Of a DNA stretch of 64,000 bases, positions 44,761 through 57,330 are shown piece after piece. The stretch is taken from positions 19,122,001-19,186,000 of the forward strand of contig NW_020825289.1 of assembly GCF_003286085.1 (NCBI RefSeq), read 5' to 3'. Position 1 is the first letter of the stretch; the number at the start of each line of letters is the position of its first letter. The position numbers were made by a program, and so were the translations under genes. This DNA is from Drosophila persimilis (taxonomy: Eukaryota > Arthropoda > Insecta > Diptera > Drosophilidae). The notes beneath the pieces were generated by a model. The model was not told where the DNA came from and did no database searches. It saw only the letters and a program-made list of their open reading frames with translations.

Positions 44761-45953
44761 AACTAATCAACATTAAGAAGATAATACCAACCACCACCAC
44801 TATAGCCCATCATGCCCACACAAGCTCGACCATCATACACCCACATCACATCATCCAGCATGTGCCACAGGAGTCGCATCAGGAGCACCAGCATATCCAG
44901 ATCGAGGAAGTGCCCCAGACCTCACAACACCAGCATCAGCAGCACCATCACCAGCTGCAGAGCCAGCCGACGCATGCCCAAGTACAAAACATAATCACAT
45001 CCCATTCGGGGCAGACAATTAATCTGGTGGGTCTGCGCAACGTACAGCTGACGGAACAGAAGCCGAACATCGCCTCGAGGATACGCTACACGCGTGGCAA
45101 GATCATTGGGCCGACGATGAGCAATCTGCAGATAGTGGAGACCCATGATGGCATCCAGCACCAGCACCACGAGATGTCGGATGGCACCAAGTATGAGATT
45201 AGTGAGATCGATTTGAACAATCCGAATGCGTCGGCGGCCATGATCAGTGACCTGGTGAAGTATGCCGAGATTGACGACATTGAGCTGCCGGACGGCACCA
45301 AGATTGGCATTGGCTTCGCTCCCTCGGAGATCACGGAGCATATGCAGACGTCTGGCGGGGAGACGCACATAACCACCATCGAGCACGAGCCACAGGAGCT
45401 GCACACCGTACACCAACACGAGCACGAGCCGCAGACGCATCACATTCATGCCACACAGCTGCAGACGCACCACATCCAGACGGTGGTGCAGACAGATCAG
45501 CAGCAGCACCACCACCACCACGAGCAGCATCATCACCAGCACCACTCGAGCATCGAGCTGCAGGAGGACGATGTGGAGACCATCATACCCGAAGAGATGG
45601 GCATGCACGACTCCAGCAAGAGCTACACCATTCTTACCACACGACCCATGAAGGAGGAGTCCGATGCTGGCGGCGACCCCTCCGGCATGACCTACGAACT
45701 GTCGCTGAGCGACTCGTCCCTGGGTCCCTGCGATGATCCCGAGTCGCGCTACATCTGTCGCCACTGCGGCAAGAAGTACCGCTGGAAGTCCACGTTACGC
45801 CGTCACGAGAACGTCGAGTGCGGCGGCAAGGAGCCGTGTCATCCCTGTCCCTACTGCACCTACAAGGCCAAACAGCGAGGCAATCTCGGGGTCCATGTAC
45901 GCAAGCACCATCCGGAGAAGCCGCAGCTGGAGAGCAAGCGAGGTCGCAAGTAA
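44761..45953 (+). CDS. Lola tail I, exon 2: His-rich linker and finger pair
   Basis: Continues ELINIKKIIPTTTTIAHHA. The linker is strongly His/Gln-rich (QQQHHHHHEQHHHQHH and others) with an ordered-looking block around NIASRIRYTRGKIIGPTMSN. Fingers lie at tail residues ~445-500: C2HC (CRHCGKKYRWKSTLRRHENVEC by spacing) and C2H2 (CPYCTYKAKQRGNLGVHVRKHH). It ends in the basic ESKRGRK and TAA at 45951-45953. The two exons give 512 residues and a 963-residue isoform, equal to the length I remember for D. melanogaster isoforms J/P/Q/S/Z. Confidence 0.95.
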
Positions 45954-47005
45954 GCGCGGATGTAGGAGCGCAGCCCGGGGGGGCAGGAGTGAGTATACCT
46001 ACACAAGTTGAGGGGAAACAAATGATTCATTGAGGTTCTTTGACTTTTAGACCAGTTTATTAATTTTACAATTTTATCAGCCTATTCTCGTTTAAACTCT
46101 TTTTAATCTTAACTTTCTTATTTGTTGATTATTTTTATTAAGTTGGAGAGTTGATTTCCCCAGTTCTCGAAAGGAAGAACCAAAAGAGCTCCGTTCTGTG
46201 TGCATTCAATTCAATTTCATTAGGCTTTAATTTGGACGTCTTCACATTAATATAATATATTATGATTATGATTCATCGTAATTTACAAAATTACAAAAAA
46301 AAAAAAACAACAAAAAAACCACACAAAAACCCCAAAAAGTCAGCATCTTAAGAGAAATATGGTCAATCAATGTGCAAGTATTTTCATGGAAATAACAAAG
46401 AATATACAAAACAATTAGATGGAAAGTATGTAGATTTAAAACATTAATTAATTATAATTAGCAACGTGTTTCTGTGTGTGTGTCTTCTCACCGCCAACTA
46501 GAAACTTTAAATAGCCCCAAGTTTTCTATCAAAATATCAACTGGAACTGGCAGAAGGCAAAAGCAGTTGATTTTTGTTTTGTTTTGTTTAGTGGAGATAA
46601 GAGCACACAGATTTCATTTGGTAAATATCACAAATATTTTGATGTAACCTATTTAAGTGGAGCTAACCGACAAATTATTGTGTAAATGTTGCAAAATATA
46701 AATTGCCAACGTGTCTAAATTGGAGGCTTACAAAATTAACATTGTAGAACTTTGTTTTCAAGAAAATTATATATATATATTTACTATAAATAATGTAAAA
46801 AAAAACCGATTTGGTAAATTTCAATCGTAAATACGTATTGAGAGGCGAAACCCTTCTGACAGATCTAGCCGAACTTAGTTAAATTGATTGTATATCTACA
46901 AATTTACAACCCCCAACACTTTAGCATACTTTCTCAAACAACAAAACAACAAGAAATATAAGAAACATTTTAAACGTTTGTGTGTGTAAAACTTTATCAA
47001 TTGAA

Positions 47006-47011
47006 AATAAA
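47006..47011 (+). terminator. Polyadenylation signal for tail I
   Basis: AATAAA about 1.05 kb after the tail I stop. Further AATAAA-like words follow at about 47085-47110. This lies before the acceptor at 47190-47191. Confidence 0.45.
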
Positions 47012-47191
47012 CATTTATTACGTATACATATAAACAAATAGAAATTATGTTTTGAAAGAATAGTTGTAAAAAACAAAAGGTAAAATAAAATTATATAAAA
47101 AAGAATAAACAATACCAAAGCTTTGATGTTTGTGGCCAGGCGGAGGAGAGCCTTGTACAGAATCCATACTAACATATTTCTCTTTTTGCAG

Positions 47192-47283
47192 GTGACCTGA
47201 CCGATGAGATTTCCACCAGATACGGGGCGCGTATCAGCAAGCAAGCCAGCTGTCTTTACTGCCTGACCCATCATCTGTTTTGA
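47192..47283 (+). CDS. Candidate short fingerless Lola tail, 30 residues
   Basis: A strong acceptor, CATACTAACATATTTCTCTT-TTTGCAG (AG at 47190-47191), has a perfect ACTAAC branch motif. Phase-1 joining gives GDLTDEISTRYGARISKQAS, then CLYCLTHHLF and TGA at 47281-47283. A C-x2-C..H-H arrangement (CLYC..HH) hints at metal binding but is too short for a finger. The isoform would be 481 residues. The acceptor quality is among the best in the locus. Confidence 0.45.
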
Positions 47284-47319
47284 TCCGAGCATAACTAATG
47301 TATTTCTCTCTTCTTTTAG

Positions 47320-47375
47320 GTGATCCATTGAACCTGGAGGGAGGGACACTGATCTGGAGCCTCGAATCGAGCTAA
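47320..47375 (+). CDS. Candidate short fingerless Lola tail, 18 residues
   Basis: A second strong acceptor only 128 bases after the previous one, ACTAATGTATTTCTCTCTTC-TTTTAG (AG at 47318-47319), is also phase-compatible. It reads GDPLNLEGGTLIWSLESS and stops with TAA at 47373-47375. The isoform would be 469 residues. The 3' UTR would run to AATAAA words near 47665 and 47707. No donor follows the upstream candidate, so these look like alternative acceptors of one terminal exon. Confidence 0.45.
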
Positions 47376-48355
47376 ATGCGAGCTAAACTTAAGTAAAACA
47401 AGCAAAAAAGTTGTGAAAGGAGACAATTGCTATTCCAATACTCTATACGTATTACGTACATATATTTATATATATATATATACAAGTGCCCAAGACCTAA
47501 ACGTTCGTTTCTGTATGCCACTAAAAAGTAACCAGACTTAAACCGAACCTGTACCTGAACCTGAACCTGTATCCAATCCCAGCCGTGTCTATTGATGTGC
47601 TCAAGCAAAAACCAAACTACAACAAAACCCACCACCACCCCAGCAGCACTCCAGCTACAGTTCAATAAATTTAGTTGTCCTTTTTGATTTTTAAAATTTA
47701 ATTTAAAATAAATACGTTTACACCCTGCACTAATTGGCCTCAATTTTGCTCAATGTTGTTTGAAAGAGTTTTCTTTTACCTCTCTGTATATATGTTTATT
47801 ATTTGTACTTTAATTTGCCATTCATGCCATGATCCTAATGCTTTCTATACACACAAATGTATCCATCCATCCATCCATCCATTCACACATATCCAATGCT
47901 TTGACTAATTCTTTTGATTTTTAATTTTGCCTTTCGTGTGCCGCCTCATCCAGATCACCCGAACAAAAACCTATCCCCCCTCCGTACCAAATTGCGTGTG
48001 TCTGTGTTGGTTTCCCCCGCTTGATCTAACCGATAACTGACCTGCCATATCGTTCTGTGTTATGTTTGTTCTTAATCGTTTTTCCTCGAGTGAACATCGA
48101 GGTTTCTTTCAGTTCCTGTGACCAGTCAAAAGTATTACTATTTATTTTCGTTCTTCTTTTCTTTTGTTTTTCTTTTCTCGTTTTTATTTTCATATTTTGT
48201 GCGCTGCGACACACCCACCCCCACTCCAACAAAACCAAACAAAAACCAAAAAAACAAACACATGCAACAAAAACACAACAATAAATCAACCAACAAAACC
48301 ATCAACCCGATTTGCAAAACCCAAAACCCATAACCAATACCGAAACCGAAACTAG

Positions 48356-49350
48356 ATCTGAGTATTACGCGCATTGCGGGACTCACCTGGAACGAGTGGA
48401 ACGCTCGGCTGGCAATGCCCCTGGTCACCCTACGCGAAGGCGTGCAGCCCCTGGTCTTTCCCACAGACCTCTCTGTCGAGAAGCAAACCCAGAGCCTGGT
48501 CCTCAAGGAGCCGCTCGGTGAACGAAATACGCCCACAGATTGTGTGCCCAAGAGCGAGCCCAGTGCCGCCTCTACGCCGCGTAACCACAGCGGTCACAGC
48601 AGCGGAAAGCCCCACAAGACCAGCGGTGGTGGGAAGCTCAAGCACCTCACCGAGGAGGAAGCCACCTCCCTGATGCTAAAGGCAGTGGCCGAGAAGCAAG
48701 CGGCCGCGGCGGCGGCAGCGGCGGGGGCCAACACCAGTGCCGAGCTGAGCTACGGCGATGATCAGGCCAGCTCCGGGAATGGCAACAGCAGCGACTACCA
48801 GGCCAACCTGAGTGGAGGCGTGACCTTTGCGGATGTTGGCGGCCCAGCTGGACTTTGCCATATCAACATCCTGAACAGCATCAGCGCCATGAACAATTTG
48901 ATTAGCGGCAGCACGGCAGGGACCGGTGGCGGATCGGTGGTCGGACTAGCTGGGTCCGGATCGAGCGCGACCCCATCCAACGGCAATAACAACGGATCAC
49001 TGGGCGGAGCCGACAATGGTGCTGGACACCCATGCCCAGTCTGCGGCCGTGTCTACAAGCTGAAGTCCTCGCTGCGGAACCACCAGAAATGGGAGTGCGG
49101 AAAGGAACCGCAGTTCCAGTGTCCCTTCTGCGTGTACCGGGCCAAGCAGAAGATGCACATAGGTCGCCACATGGAGCGCATGCACAAGGAGAAGTTCAAG
49201 CTGGAGGATGTGAAAAGCTTCGCTGGGTCTGCAGCCCTAGATGGCGATAGCAGTGGAGTGGGCGGAGGAGGAGTCACTGCTGCAACCGTGGCGGCAGCCG
49301 CAGCGGCTGCCCTGGCTAGTGCCACGGAGCTGCATCCGCACTTCTCATAA
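48356..49350 (+). CDS. Lola tail J: zinc-finger pair
   Basis: The acceptor CCGAAACCGAAACTAG (AG at 48354-48355) is A/C-rich, lacking a pyrimidine tract. Phase-1 joining gives DLSITRIAGLTWNEWNARLA, which I recognise from Lola. A conserved block (MPLVTLREGVQPLVFPTD) follows, then Ala/Gly/Ser-rich DNA-encoded repeats and fingers at tail residues ~226-281: C2HC (CPVCGRVYKLKSSLRNHQ..C) and C2H2 (CPFCVYRAKQKMHIGRH..H). The tail is 331 residues and the isoform 782, near the 787 I remember for isoforms A/B/D/L. The stop TAA is at 49348-49350. Confidence 0.95.
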
Positions 49351-50426
49351 ATGGAGGATAAATGAAGTGATTGTGTATAAAGAGTTAAAGTTGAGCAGTT
49401 ATTACGAGTACATGAAGAAAACTAAATCTAAACAGAATCAGGGATTATCAAATGGAAGAAAATTATGTAAAGCACGAAATCACACACCATGCTCTCGGGA
49501 AAACGGAATCAGTGTGCCAAATTAATTTTAACAAACCAACCAACAAACAAACAAACAAACAAAAAAAACAAACAAGAAAACAAAACAAAACAAAATACGA
49601 AAATGAAATAGTGTTTTAAGATGCCTAAAAATTTCGAAAAAGGTGTTCGAGAGGACGAAAACAATTTGTTGCAAAGCACAAACATTTACGCCATTTCACA
49701 TATTATACTTTTTTTTTGTTATTTGTTATTAATTGTTTACACAAAACCGATTTGAAAATCTATAATTTCTACAACTTGGAGCAACCGTAAGAGCAACAGC
49801 AACAGCAACGTGATCAGTAAAATGATTTTACACAATACAATACAATACAATTTTAAAATTGCAACATTCCACAAAACGAAAGAAGAAAGACAAATCTTGT
49901 ACAATGAAACGGTTTAGGATTAGCGAAATATATAGTTTAGCCTAGCTCTACATACATACATATACCTAGACATAGACATATACATATACATATATAATGG
50001 ATGTATAGCCAGGGAGCAGCAGTAGTAGTAGCAGCAGCCAACTCAGTGGATATGTAAGATGAAAAAGTAACGAGAACTCAGACCATATTAAGATATTACT
50101 AGGGAAAGGCACACGAACACGAGCCCAGAACGGTACTCGTTACCTTTACCTGTAGCCTGATGCACGGCGTAATGTGCGTGGAGTTTAACCGATAGATATT
50201 CATTCCAGAGCACCACCCTAGATACAGTACAGACGTAAACAATGCATTAACCCTCAATTTATTGACCAGTTTAACAATTAAAAAGTCCACGTGGGAATAC
50301 TTTAAAAATCATGGCAGAGCTTCTTACTAGATGCCTGTACATGGATCAAGGGGAAGAATCCTTTGGAAACCCATAGTAATTTATAGCAGTGCCAAAACAG
50401 ATTCAGACCAGGTTCCCACACATAAA

Positions 50427-50480
50427 GTCAGTCAGTCAATCAATCAGTCAGTCAGTCAGTCAGTCAGTCAGTCAGTCAGT
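50427..50480. repeat. GTCA tetranucleotide repeat
   Basis: About 13 tandem copies of a four-base word (AGTC/GTCA frame), with two copies changed to ATCA. It lies in the 3' UTR of tail J; no coding role. Confidence 0.95.
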
Positions 50481-51779
50481 AATTAGCCTCTTTAAACAAC
50501 AATTTACCTCAAGTTGAAATATTTGCTATTATGACGATGTCTTAGGCTAAACACAACATGTACTAAGCTCAAAAACATTTTATAGAAGTTAGTGTAAGAG
50601 AGGGTGTGAGAGCGCGTTTGGTAGTCAACGAAGAAAGTGCCTTCACAAATGGATGGAAACCAGAAGCAATCCGCGTAAATTGTAATTTAAAATCTACGAA
50701 AATCTACGATAAGCAAACGTTCGTAACTGTGTAAAGCCATATAAAGTAGGTTAAGGCAGGAATTTAAGTAAAAGTCAAGAGGATGAGGATGAGCAGGAGG
50801 TCAGGATTTAAATGGTCTTTAGACATTTAAACTCAGGTACTTAGTTGGAGGTAGGGAACGGGAATCCCAATTCAATAACTCAAACACAAAAGCAACAAAA
50901 GATCAAGTAGCTGAGCTACTGAACACACGACAACGACAACCACAACCACAACAGCAACTACAGCACTACATAAACGGAAACAACAATCAACAAAACACCG
51001 CCACAAATACGTCACATGCACTTTATTTATTATTTTTTTGATACCTTATTAATACGATACGAATGTGTGCGATAACTAATATATTACTCGGCACATTCAT
51101 AAGTAGTCAAGCCTAATTTATTTTATACCTTGCTTTCCACTACAACGAAATACATTCCATAGATGATTTTATTAAGCTTTAATTACAACGACAACAGCTC
51201 CAAACATTCACAAAAACAGATACGAACACCCAAACAGAAATGTACGGCCAGTAAAACTGTGCAACAAAAATTATCTTCTAAATGAATAATTAAAAATTAA
51301 TTGAAAAACGAAAAACAGGAGGAGGAGCCGGAGACGGAAACGGAGACGATGGAAAATCTCGAATGCTTACATACATATAAAAAATATTTTCTTTAAGAAA
51401 CTAAAACTCTTTAAAAAAAAACATTGGTTACTTTATCGCGGTGTTGGGCTAAAATTAGCGTCTCTTTATACAATGAAGAATAAACGAAAGGAAATTTGTT
51501 AATGAAAACATTACGGCAAGGACGGAAAATTCAAAATTTTCGAATGTAATATTGTTGAACAATAGGAAAACGCAGATTTATACAAATAAAATGTGTAGTT
51601 TTAAATAAAACTATGTATAAAACTTAATAAGATGACAAATACTCATTAAAGCAACAGAAGTAGCATACCCTTATATATATAAAATATATATTTAATTTCT
51701 TCTATAAATTGTTTGTAAAACTCTTTTTGTAAATTGATAAAAACCCCAAATTCAATGTGAAAAATATACAATTCCATGT

Positions 51780-51785
51780 AATAAA
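51780..51785 (+). terminator. Polyadenylation signal for tail J
   Basis: AATAAA followed within 30 bases by a GT-rich stretch (TTGTGTGCTATGTGCG), the best poly(A)-site configuration in this UTR. Confidence 0.55.
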
Positions 51786-52157
51786 ACGCAAAAGAAACAA
51801 AAATTGTGTGCTATGTGCGTTCCCCGATAGATTCTAACCATCTATCTATCTATTTATCCTTACGTTGATGTACATTACTTACGTTTTCGTTTTCACACAC
51901 AGATTTTGTAGCATTTTTTATGTACTGCTTGTGTAAGTATTATAATTATTATTTTAAGAAAACAAATTTTATTTCATTTTTAGCAACTCTTCATTTTACA
52001 ACACAAACTATTGACTAAACAAAAAATAAAACAAATATAAAAAGGTTAGGAATCATTCAGTTTAGGCACACATCAATCGTTCTTATAAGCTATACAATTT
52101 CTGAATGTAATTAACTCGTACTAACGTAATACCCATTGTTGTCTAACGTGTTTCCAG

Positions 52158-52250
52158 ATGAAGGCGGAGAGTCCCGGATACGTGTGCGCAACTGGCTCAT
52201 GCTGGCCGATCAGTCCGTCATTGGGAAGAGCTCTGACGATACTCTGACAG
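52158..52250 (+). CDS. Lola tail K, exon 1
   Basis: The acceptor TCTAACGTGTTTCCAG (AG at 52156-52157) joins in phase 1 to give DEGGESRIRVRNWLMLADQS, a block I recognise from Lola. It is short (31 codons with the joint) and ends in phase 1 at CTG ACA G/GTACTT (GT at 52251-52252). The donor is weaker than the others here. Confidence 0.9.
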
Positions 52251-52532
52251 GTACTTTGATGCACACCAATTGACATTTACACTTTTCTTAATACTTGATT
52301 TGTTTCATTTGTTAATCCGATATTTTTGTACTTTGTTTTGAAATTTACAACGATTTTTTCTTTTGCAGTCTTCATTTTCTTTTGTTGCTGAACACACAGA
52401 CACAACATCATCAGTTCTTATACATGTTTTTTTTTTATATTTAAACACATTCCTTAACAAATCCATTAACTTACATTCTGAATTTCTATTTCATGACTAA
52501 CATCGACCAAATAAAACCAAAACTAACATCAG

Positions 52533-53908
52533 ACAAACTAACACAGTCCAAAAAGTCACCCAAAAACGATGCTAAAACCACTAACAAGACATCAACGCCC
52601 ATTAAGACGACGACGACGGCAGCAGCAGTTGCGGCATCAGCAGGAGCAGCAGCATCAGCATCAGCATCAGTTGCCAAGAAGGCCTCTAGCTCCACTGGCA
52701 ACAATATCAATAATAACATCAGCAAGAGCAATGTGACCCAGACACTGACCCAAACGGTCACCCGGATCGGCAGCATCGGACGCACAACAATCGCCTGCAT
52801 AACGCCGGCCAATAGTGGCAACAAGAGCTCTTCGAGCAACTGCAATGTTGATGCTGCCTCGGCTGCTGCCCTGGCTGCTGCTGGCGTGGAGCTGGACAGC
52901 ATCGATGAGACCATGACTGAGGTGATTGTGAAGATCGAGAACCCCGACAACATGTCGATCAATGGTGACGAGGCCGTCTGCAACGAGGCCATTGATGATG
53001 AAAACACCTTTGACTATGATCTAAAGCTGGCCAGTCCGTTGTCCTGGACCTACGATGCGGTGAAAATCGAGAACGAGGAGTTCGAGGACAGCTATCTGAT
53101 GGACAACGATGACGATGACGATGATCTGCTGACGACAGCCGCGGCCACCCAAAAGCACGCTAAACAGTCCAACGATAAGCAGAAGTCGGGCTCCGGGACG
53201 GGCGTGAAGAAGATCGTGCTCAGTGCCCAGCAGCAGCAGCAACTGCTCGAACAGCAACAGCACTTGCAGCACCTGCAGCTCCAACCCACCAGTCAATCGC
53301 TGCAGATCAAGCTGCCCACCATACCAGCCACAATAACGACGATCTCGGGACCCAACCATATGAATGCGTCGACCGCTGGGACAAGCAGCGGGGCCAGCAT
53401 CACCACGGCTAACTCCACCCTGCTGGGCCACAAGCTGAACCTGCCCATAGATGCGCAGAACCTCAATCTTCACTGGTCCCACTCGGACGACAACCGCTAC
53501 CGCATCCTGGTCCAAAACAAGCGCACACGGAAGGAGTCGCTTGAGCACTCCGCCGACATGATCTACAATGCCGATATTGAGAAGCCGTGGGTGTGCCGCA
53601 ACTGCAACCGCACGTACAAGTGGAAGAATAGCCTCAAGTGTCACCTGAAGAACGAGTGCGGCCTGCCGCCGCGCTACTTCTGCAGCAAGATGTGCGGATA
53701 TGCCACCAACGTCCACAGTAATCTGAAGCGCCATCTCAACACGAAGTGCCGGGACCGCGAGAAGGACGTCGAGGAGGAGAAGAAACCCCAGTCCGCTCAA
53801 CCGCCACCACTAGCTGTGCCCACCAGCAACGTCGGCAGCATTAGCAACAACAACAACAACAGCAACAGCAGCAGCTACACCTTGGTATTCCAGCAGGACA
53901 GTGTTTAA
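52533..53908 (+). CDS. Lola tail K, exon 2: finger pair
   Basis: Starts DKLTQSKKSPKNDAK after an A-rich acceptor (AACTAACATCAG, AG at 52531-52532). I chose it because DKLTQSKK is how I remember the D. melanogaster sequence continuing. Ala-runs, acidic blocks (EDSYLMDNDDDDDDLL), a Gln-rich helix and a conserved LNLHWSHSDDNRYRILVQNK precede the fingers (tail residues ~385-440): CRNCNRTYKWKNSLKCH..C, then CSKMCGYATNVHSNLKRH..C with C-x3-C spacing. Both fingers end in Cys. The tail is 489 residues in total and the isoform 940; from memory isoforms F/I/K/T are 970. The stop is at 53906-53908. Confidence 0.93.
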
Positions 53909-55374
53909 GAGAGATTTGGACTTGTATAAAATCCAAATTACGTGAGTCGGGGCCACGGCTGAGGACGGTTTTGAACATCTTCTCTTAGTACAAATTTTAG
54001 TTATTCCTTCAACTTGAGTTTTCGCAGTGGATATCTGAAACTGACTTGGCTTTTTCCCCAAACGATGTCGTTGGGCCCAGACACAGACGCAGAGAAAAAA
54101 CAAGAAAAACAAAACCAATTTAGGAATAGATTGCAATACAAAAAAAAAAAAAAACAAAAAAAAATAACCAAAATAACCAAAACAACAAAAATATTGTATT
54201 GCTTTAGACAATTCTCACGAAAAACTTAAAACATATAAATATGTGTACATTTTTTCCCAGAAAAAAAAAAACAAAAAAAAAAAATGCAACAAAGAAAACA
54301 ACAGAAAATTACTTGAACTAGTCGTCACAGCAACATTTGTGAACCAAAACGGAAACTTTTATATTAAGTATGGAAGTAAAAGACCCCTAACTATATGCAT
54401 GGCATGGACATAAAGCAAATGCCCCTCTAAAGATACTTAATATTAATATGTATTTTTGGTTTTATATTACGTTTGCATACGCAATAGCTTTTTAATTTGT
54501 TAGAAACATTTTAAAGATTGATTTCTGGTCATTAAGTTATGCTTATATAATAATTATTATCTATAAACGATTATCTAGTCAAAACAAAACGATAACGGAA
54601 TAATATTTTCAATTTAGACACAAATTATAATTGATAATTGATAATAACAATGTTTACAAAATTAATTCGAAATATCAGCGCATGTACGAGTATGCTTTGA
54701 AATTGTTAGATTTAAATGAACAGAATCACGAATCTGAACCGGCACTGAAAATAGAAACACAGGGAAGTACAGGACAAGACAGGACAGGAGATAAGATTAT
54801 AGTGTTCCATCAGATTCCCCTACCTTATTGTAATGTAAACCCCAATCCAACAAAAAAAACTGAGAAAGAAAAAAGGAACAAATACCTCTATAAATCTGCA
54901 AGAGAGATTCTGTATTACCATTATAATAATATGTATTTCTCAACTGAAAATCGTAATTATGGCCGGAAAAATGTATTAAAACCAAAAACCCAACACAAAA
55001 ACCAAAGAAATTTCAAAATACAATTAAAAGCAAATGTCAAAAACAAAATACCAAACACTGAAGTTGTACTTATTTTAACTGCATATTCCTCTATAGAACT
55101 TTCTCATTCCATTCCATCCACAGACACTCCAAAGATATTCACTCGCCATACTCCACCTGTTCCTACCCTCATTCCGATACATAGTCTTAGGCATTCGTAC
55201 CCCTGCTATGAATCCATACTAATCAGATCTCTATTTCAGGTGGATGGATGTGATGTGATGTTGATGATGATGTGGATGTGATGTTGCCTGATGAACGACA
55301 GCCAAACAACGCAGTTATGGTGTTGCCTCTCCCTCTTATTGTTGTTTGCATGCTTAACTACTACAACATACTAC

Positions 55375-55409
<35 letters not shown>

Positions 55410-56500
55410 AATACTATATAAACTATAGATATGCATAACTATGTATCCTTCTAGACCTTATACATATATGTATCTGTTAGACGAAGTAACTATACCTATA
55501 TGACTATGTATGGAACTAGATTTGTAGTTTGTTCTGTTTTTTGTTCACATTCCATTCGTTTGTATTGCCGAAGGTTTAACTTTAAGTTTCTTCTATCTCT
55601 ACCTGTCTTCTCCTAGCGATTGTGAAGCGTATACATCTATCTAATTAATATACTATCTAGCGTTTAATTATCTACAAATTAAAATATGAAATGAGAAAAC
55701 GAAAACCAACTTAGTTTGTATAGAATTGTATTTTATAAATACCCAATTTTCTATCAAATTCTTTTCAACTTATTTATTTATAATCTCTTAAGTTTTCTTT
55801 CCTACATTTTAATGTTGCATGCGTATTTATTTATACAATATAATTTAAAAAAAGAACAATGCACTTTAGGCCAAGGAAGCTCTGAGGAGGCTGTCCTGCT
55901 GTCCTGTTCTGTCTCCAAGCTCCACTAGTTATATGTCCTCTCCCCTCTCTATAATTTGTAAGTGTTTTTGTCACTAACCACCCAACACACATTCCTATAG
56001 ATGATATATATATATATATATATTTAACCATTTCTCTCACTTGTAACTTGAGCAAAACTCTATTGAATCTTTTTTTTGTGCTTAGCTCTCCAACTGTTTT
56101 CTCGACATTTATTATTGTACTCATTGTGTTTTAATATAATATTTAATAATACATTTACTTTACAGCCTACTCACAAAAAAGCTCACACACACACACAAGA
56201 CACACACACACACACATCCACAAATTTACACACACGCACACCAGTTCAGTCCACTCCACTCCAATCCATAGTATCATATCTCTCACTAAAGCAACATACA
56301 TATAACAAAAAAAAAAAAAAAACCAACAAAAAGATACAAAATCACGGTAAAGCCCTTAATTATTTATTTACTTCCAATTAGTTTTAGGTATTTTTATAAT
56401 TTCCATCTAGAAAGGAGACATGCAATCTTTGAAAACCGAAGTAAAAATAATGAAAAACTAAAATAGTTTCCCTGCTTTCTGTATCACCCATTCTCCACAG
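53909..56500 (+). other. 3' UTR of tail K and intron
   Basis: AT-rich with A-runs at 54140-54280 and TA repeats at 55377-55410 and 56003-56024. A phase-compatible acceptor with ACTAAT and CTATTTCAG (AG at 55238-55239) would add only GGWM before a stop. The long open frame through 54631-55281 is an AT-rich chance frame. The pyrimidine-rich run at 56465-56500 belongs to the next acceptor. Confidence 0.5.
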
Positions 56501-57330
56501 ACTTCGGCCGTTTGTCCCCCACGAACAGGAGCTACAGCCTGATGGACCTGAAGACCAGTCCGTACACCAGTCCCAACGAGACGCCGATGGGCGTCATCAA
56601 GTTTGAGCCGAGTGCGGGCATGGACGACCATAACGAGCATGACCTCCGGATCGACAGTGGCCGGGCCACTCCCACGCACTGCACAGGGCACCAGCTGGTG
56701 CCCAAGTCGCAACACAGGCACGGAAACGGAGACAACGACGACAGCAACGAAGAGGACAATGAGCCCTGCGACCTGCGTATAGACTTTGCCAAAGTACTGT
56801 TGGCCGCTGCCCAGGTCGGAGGAGGACATCACACCCAACTGCATACTCCACACAGTCGTCCACTGCCACAGCTGATATATACAGCTGGAACGGGCCAAGT
56901 GGCACGCCCAGACACGCCAACGCGCCGCTACAGCAGTAGCAGCGGGGGCATGATACCTGGCTCCGGAGCAGACCCATCGAGCAGTGCTGCTGCTGCTATA
57001 GTAGCCGTTGCGACGGCTGCTGGCCTGGCGGCCAACAACACAAGTGCCTCCTCCACAGGTGGAGCCTCTACATCGGCGGCAGCGGCTGCAGCGGCGGCAG
57101 CAGCAGCCGGTGGATCCGGTGGCAATTGGAGTGCTAGTGGGAGCGGAGGAGGTGGCGGAGCCTACGCCTGCGACAGATGCGGCAACACATACGCCCGCCC
57201 GCACAGCCTCAATCGACATGTGCGCTTCGAGTGCGGCGTGGAGCCGAAGTTCGAGTGCCCCATTTGTCACAAGAAATCGAAGCACAAACACAATCTTGTG
57301 CTCCACATGCGCACCCACCAACATCGATGA
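56501..57330 (+). CDS. Lola tail L: zinc-finger pair
   Basis: The acceptor CACCCATTCTCCACAG (AG at 56499-56500) joins to give DFGRLSPTNRSYSLMDLKTS. IKFEPS may be a SUMO site (inference). The linker has acidic (DNDDSNEEDNEP), Ala-rich and Gly/Ser-rich parts. Fingers are at the very C-terminus, tail residues ~223-275: C2HC (CDRCGNTYARPHSLNRH..C) and C2H2 (CPICHKKSKHKHNLVLHMRTH). It ends THQHR and TGA at 57328-57330. The tail is 276 residues and the isoform 727. Confidence 0.94.

Larger units (their letters stand above)
49351..52157 (+). other. 3' UTR of tail J and intron
   Basis: AT-rich, with A-runs, CA-rich words and a GTCA tetranucleotide repeat at 50427-50480. Several AATAAA words occur near 51480-51785, the last of which (51780-51785) is followed by TGTGTGC-rich DNA typical of a cleavage region. 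If that one is used, the UTR is about 2.4 kb. No gene is supported. Confidence 0.55.

Noticed and set aside
44922-45764. 280-residue open frame on the - strand
   Set aside because: It is the antisense shadow of the tail I exon; its leucine/valine-rich translation reflects CAC/CAG codons on the + strand.
54631-55281. 216-residue open frame on the + strand
   Set aside because: Asn/Lys/Ile-rich AT-driven frame in the 3' UTR of tail K; no phase-compatible acceptor at its start and no domain.
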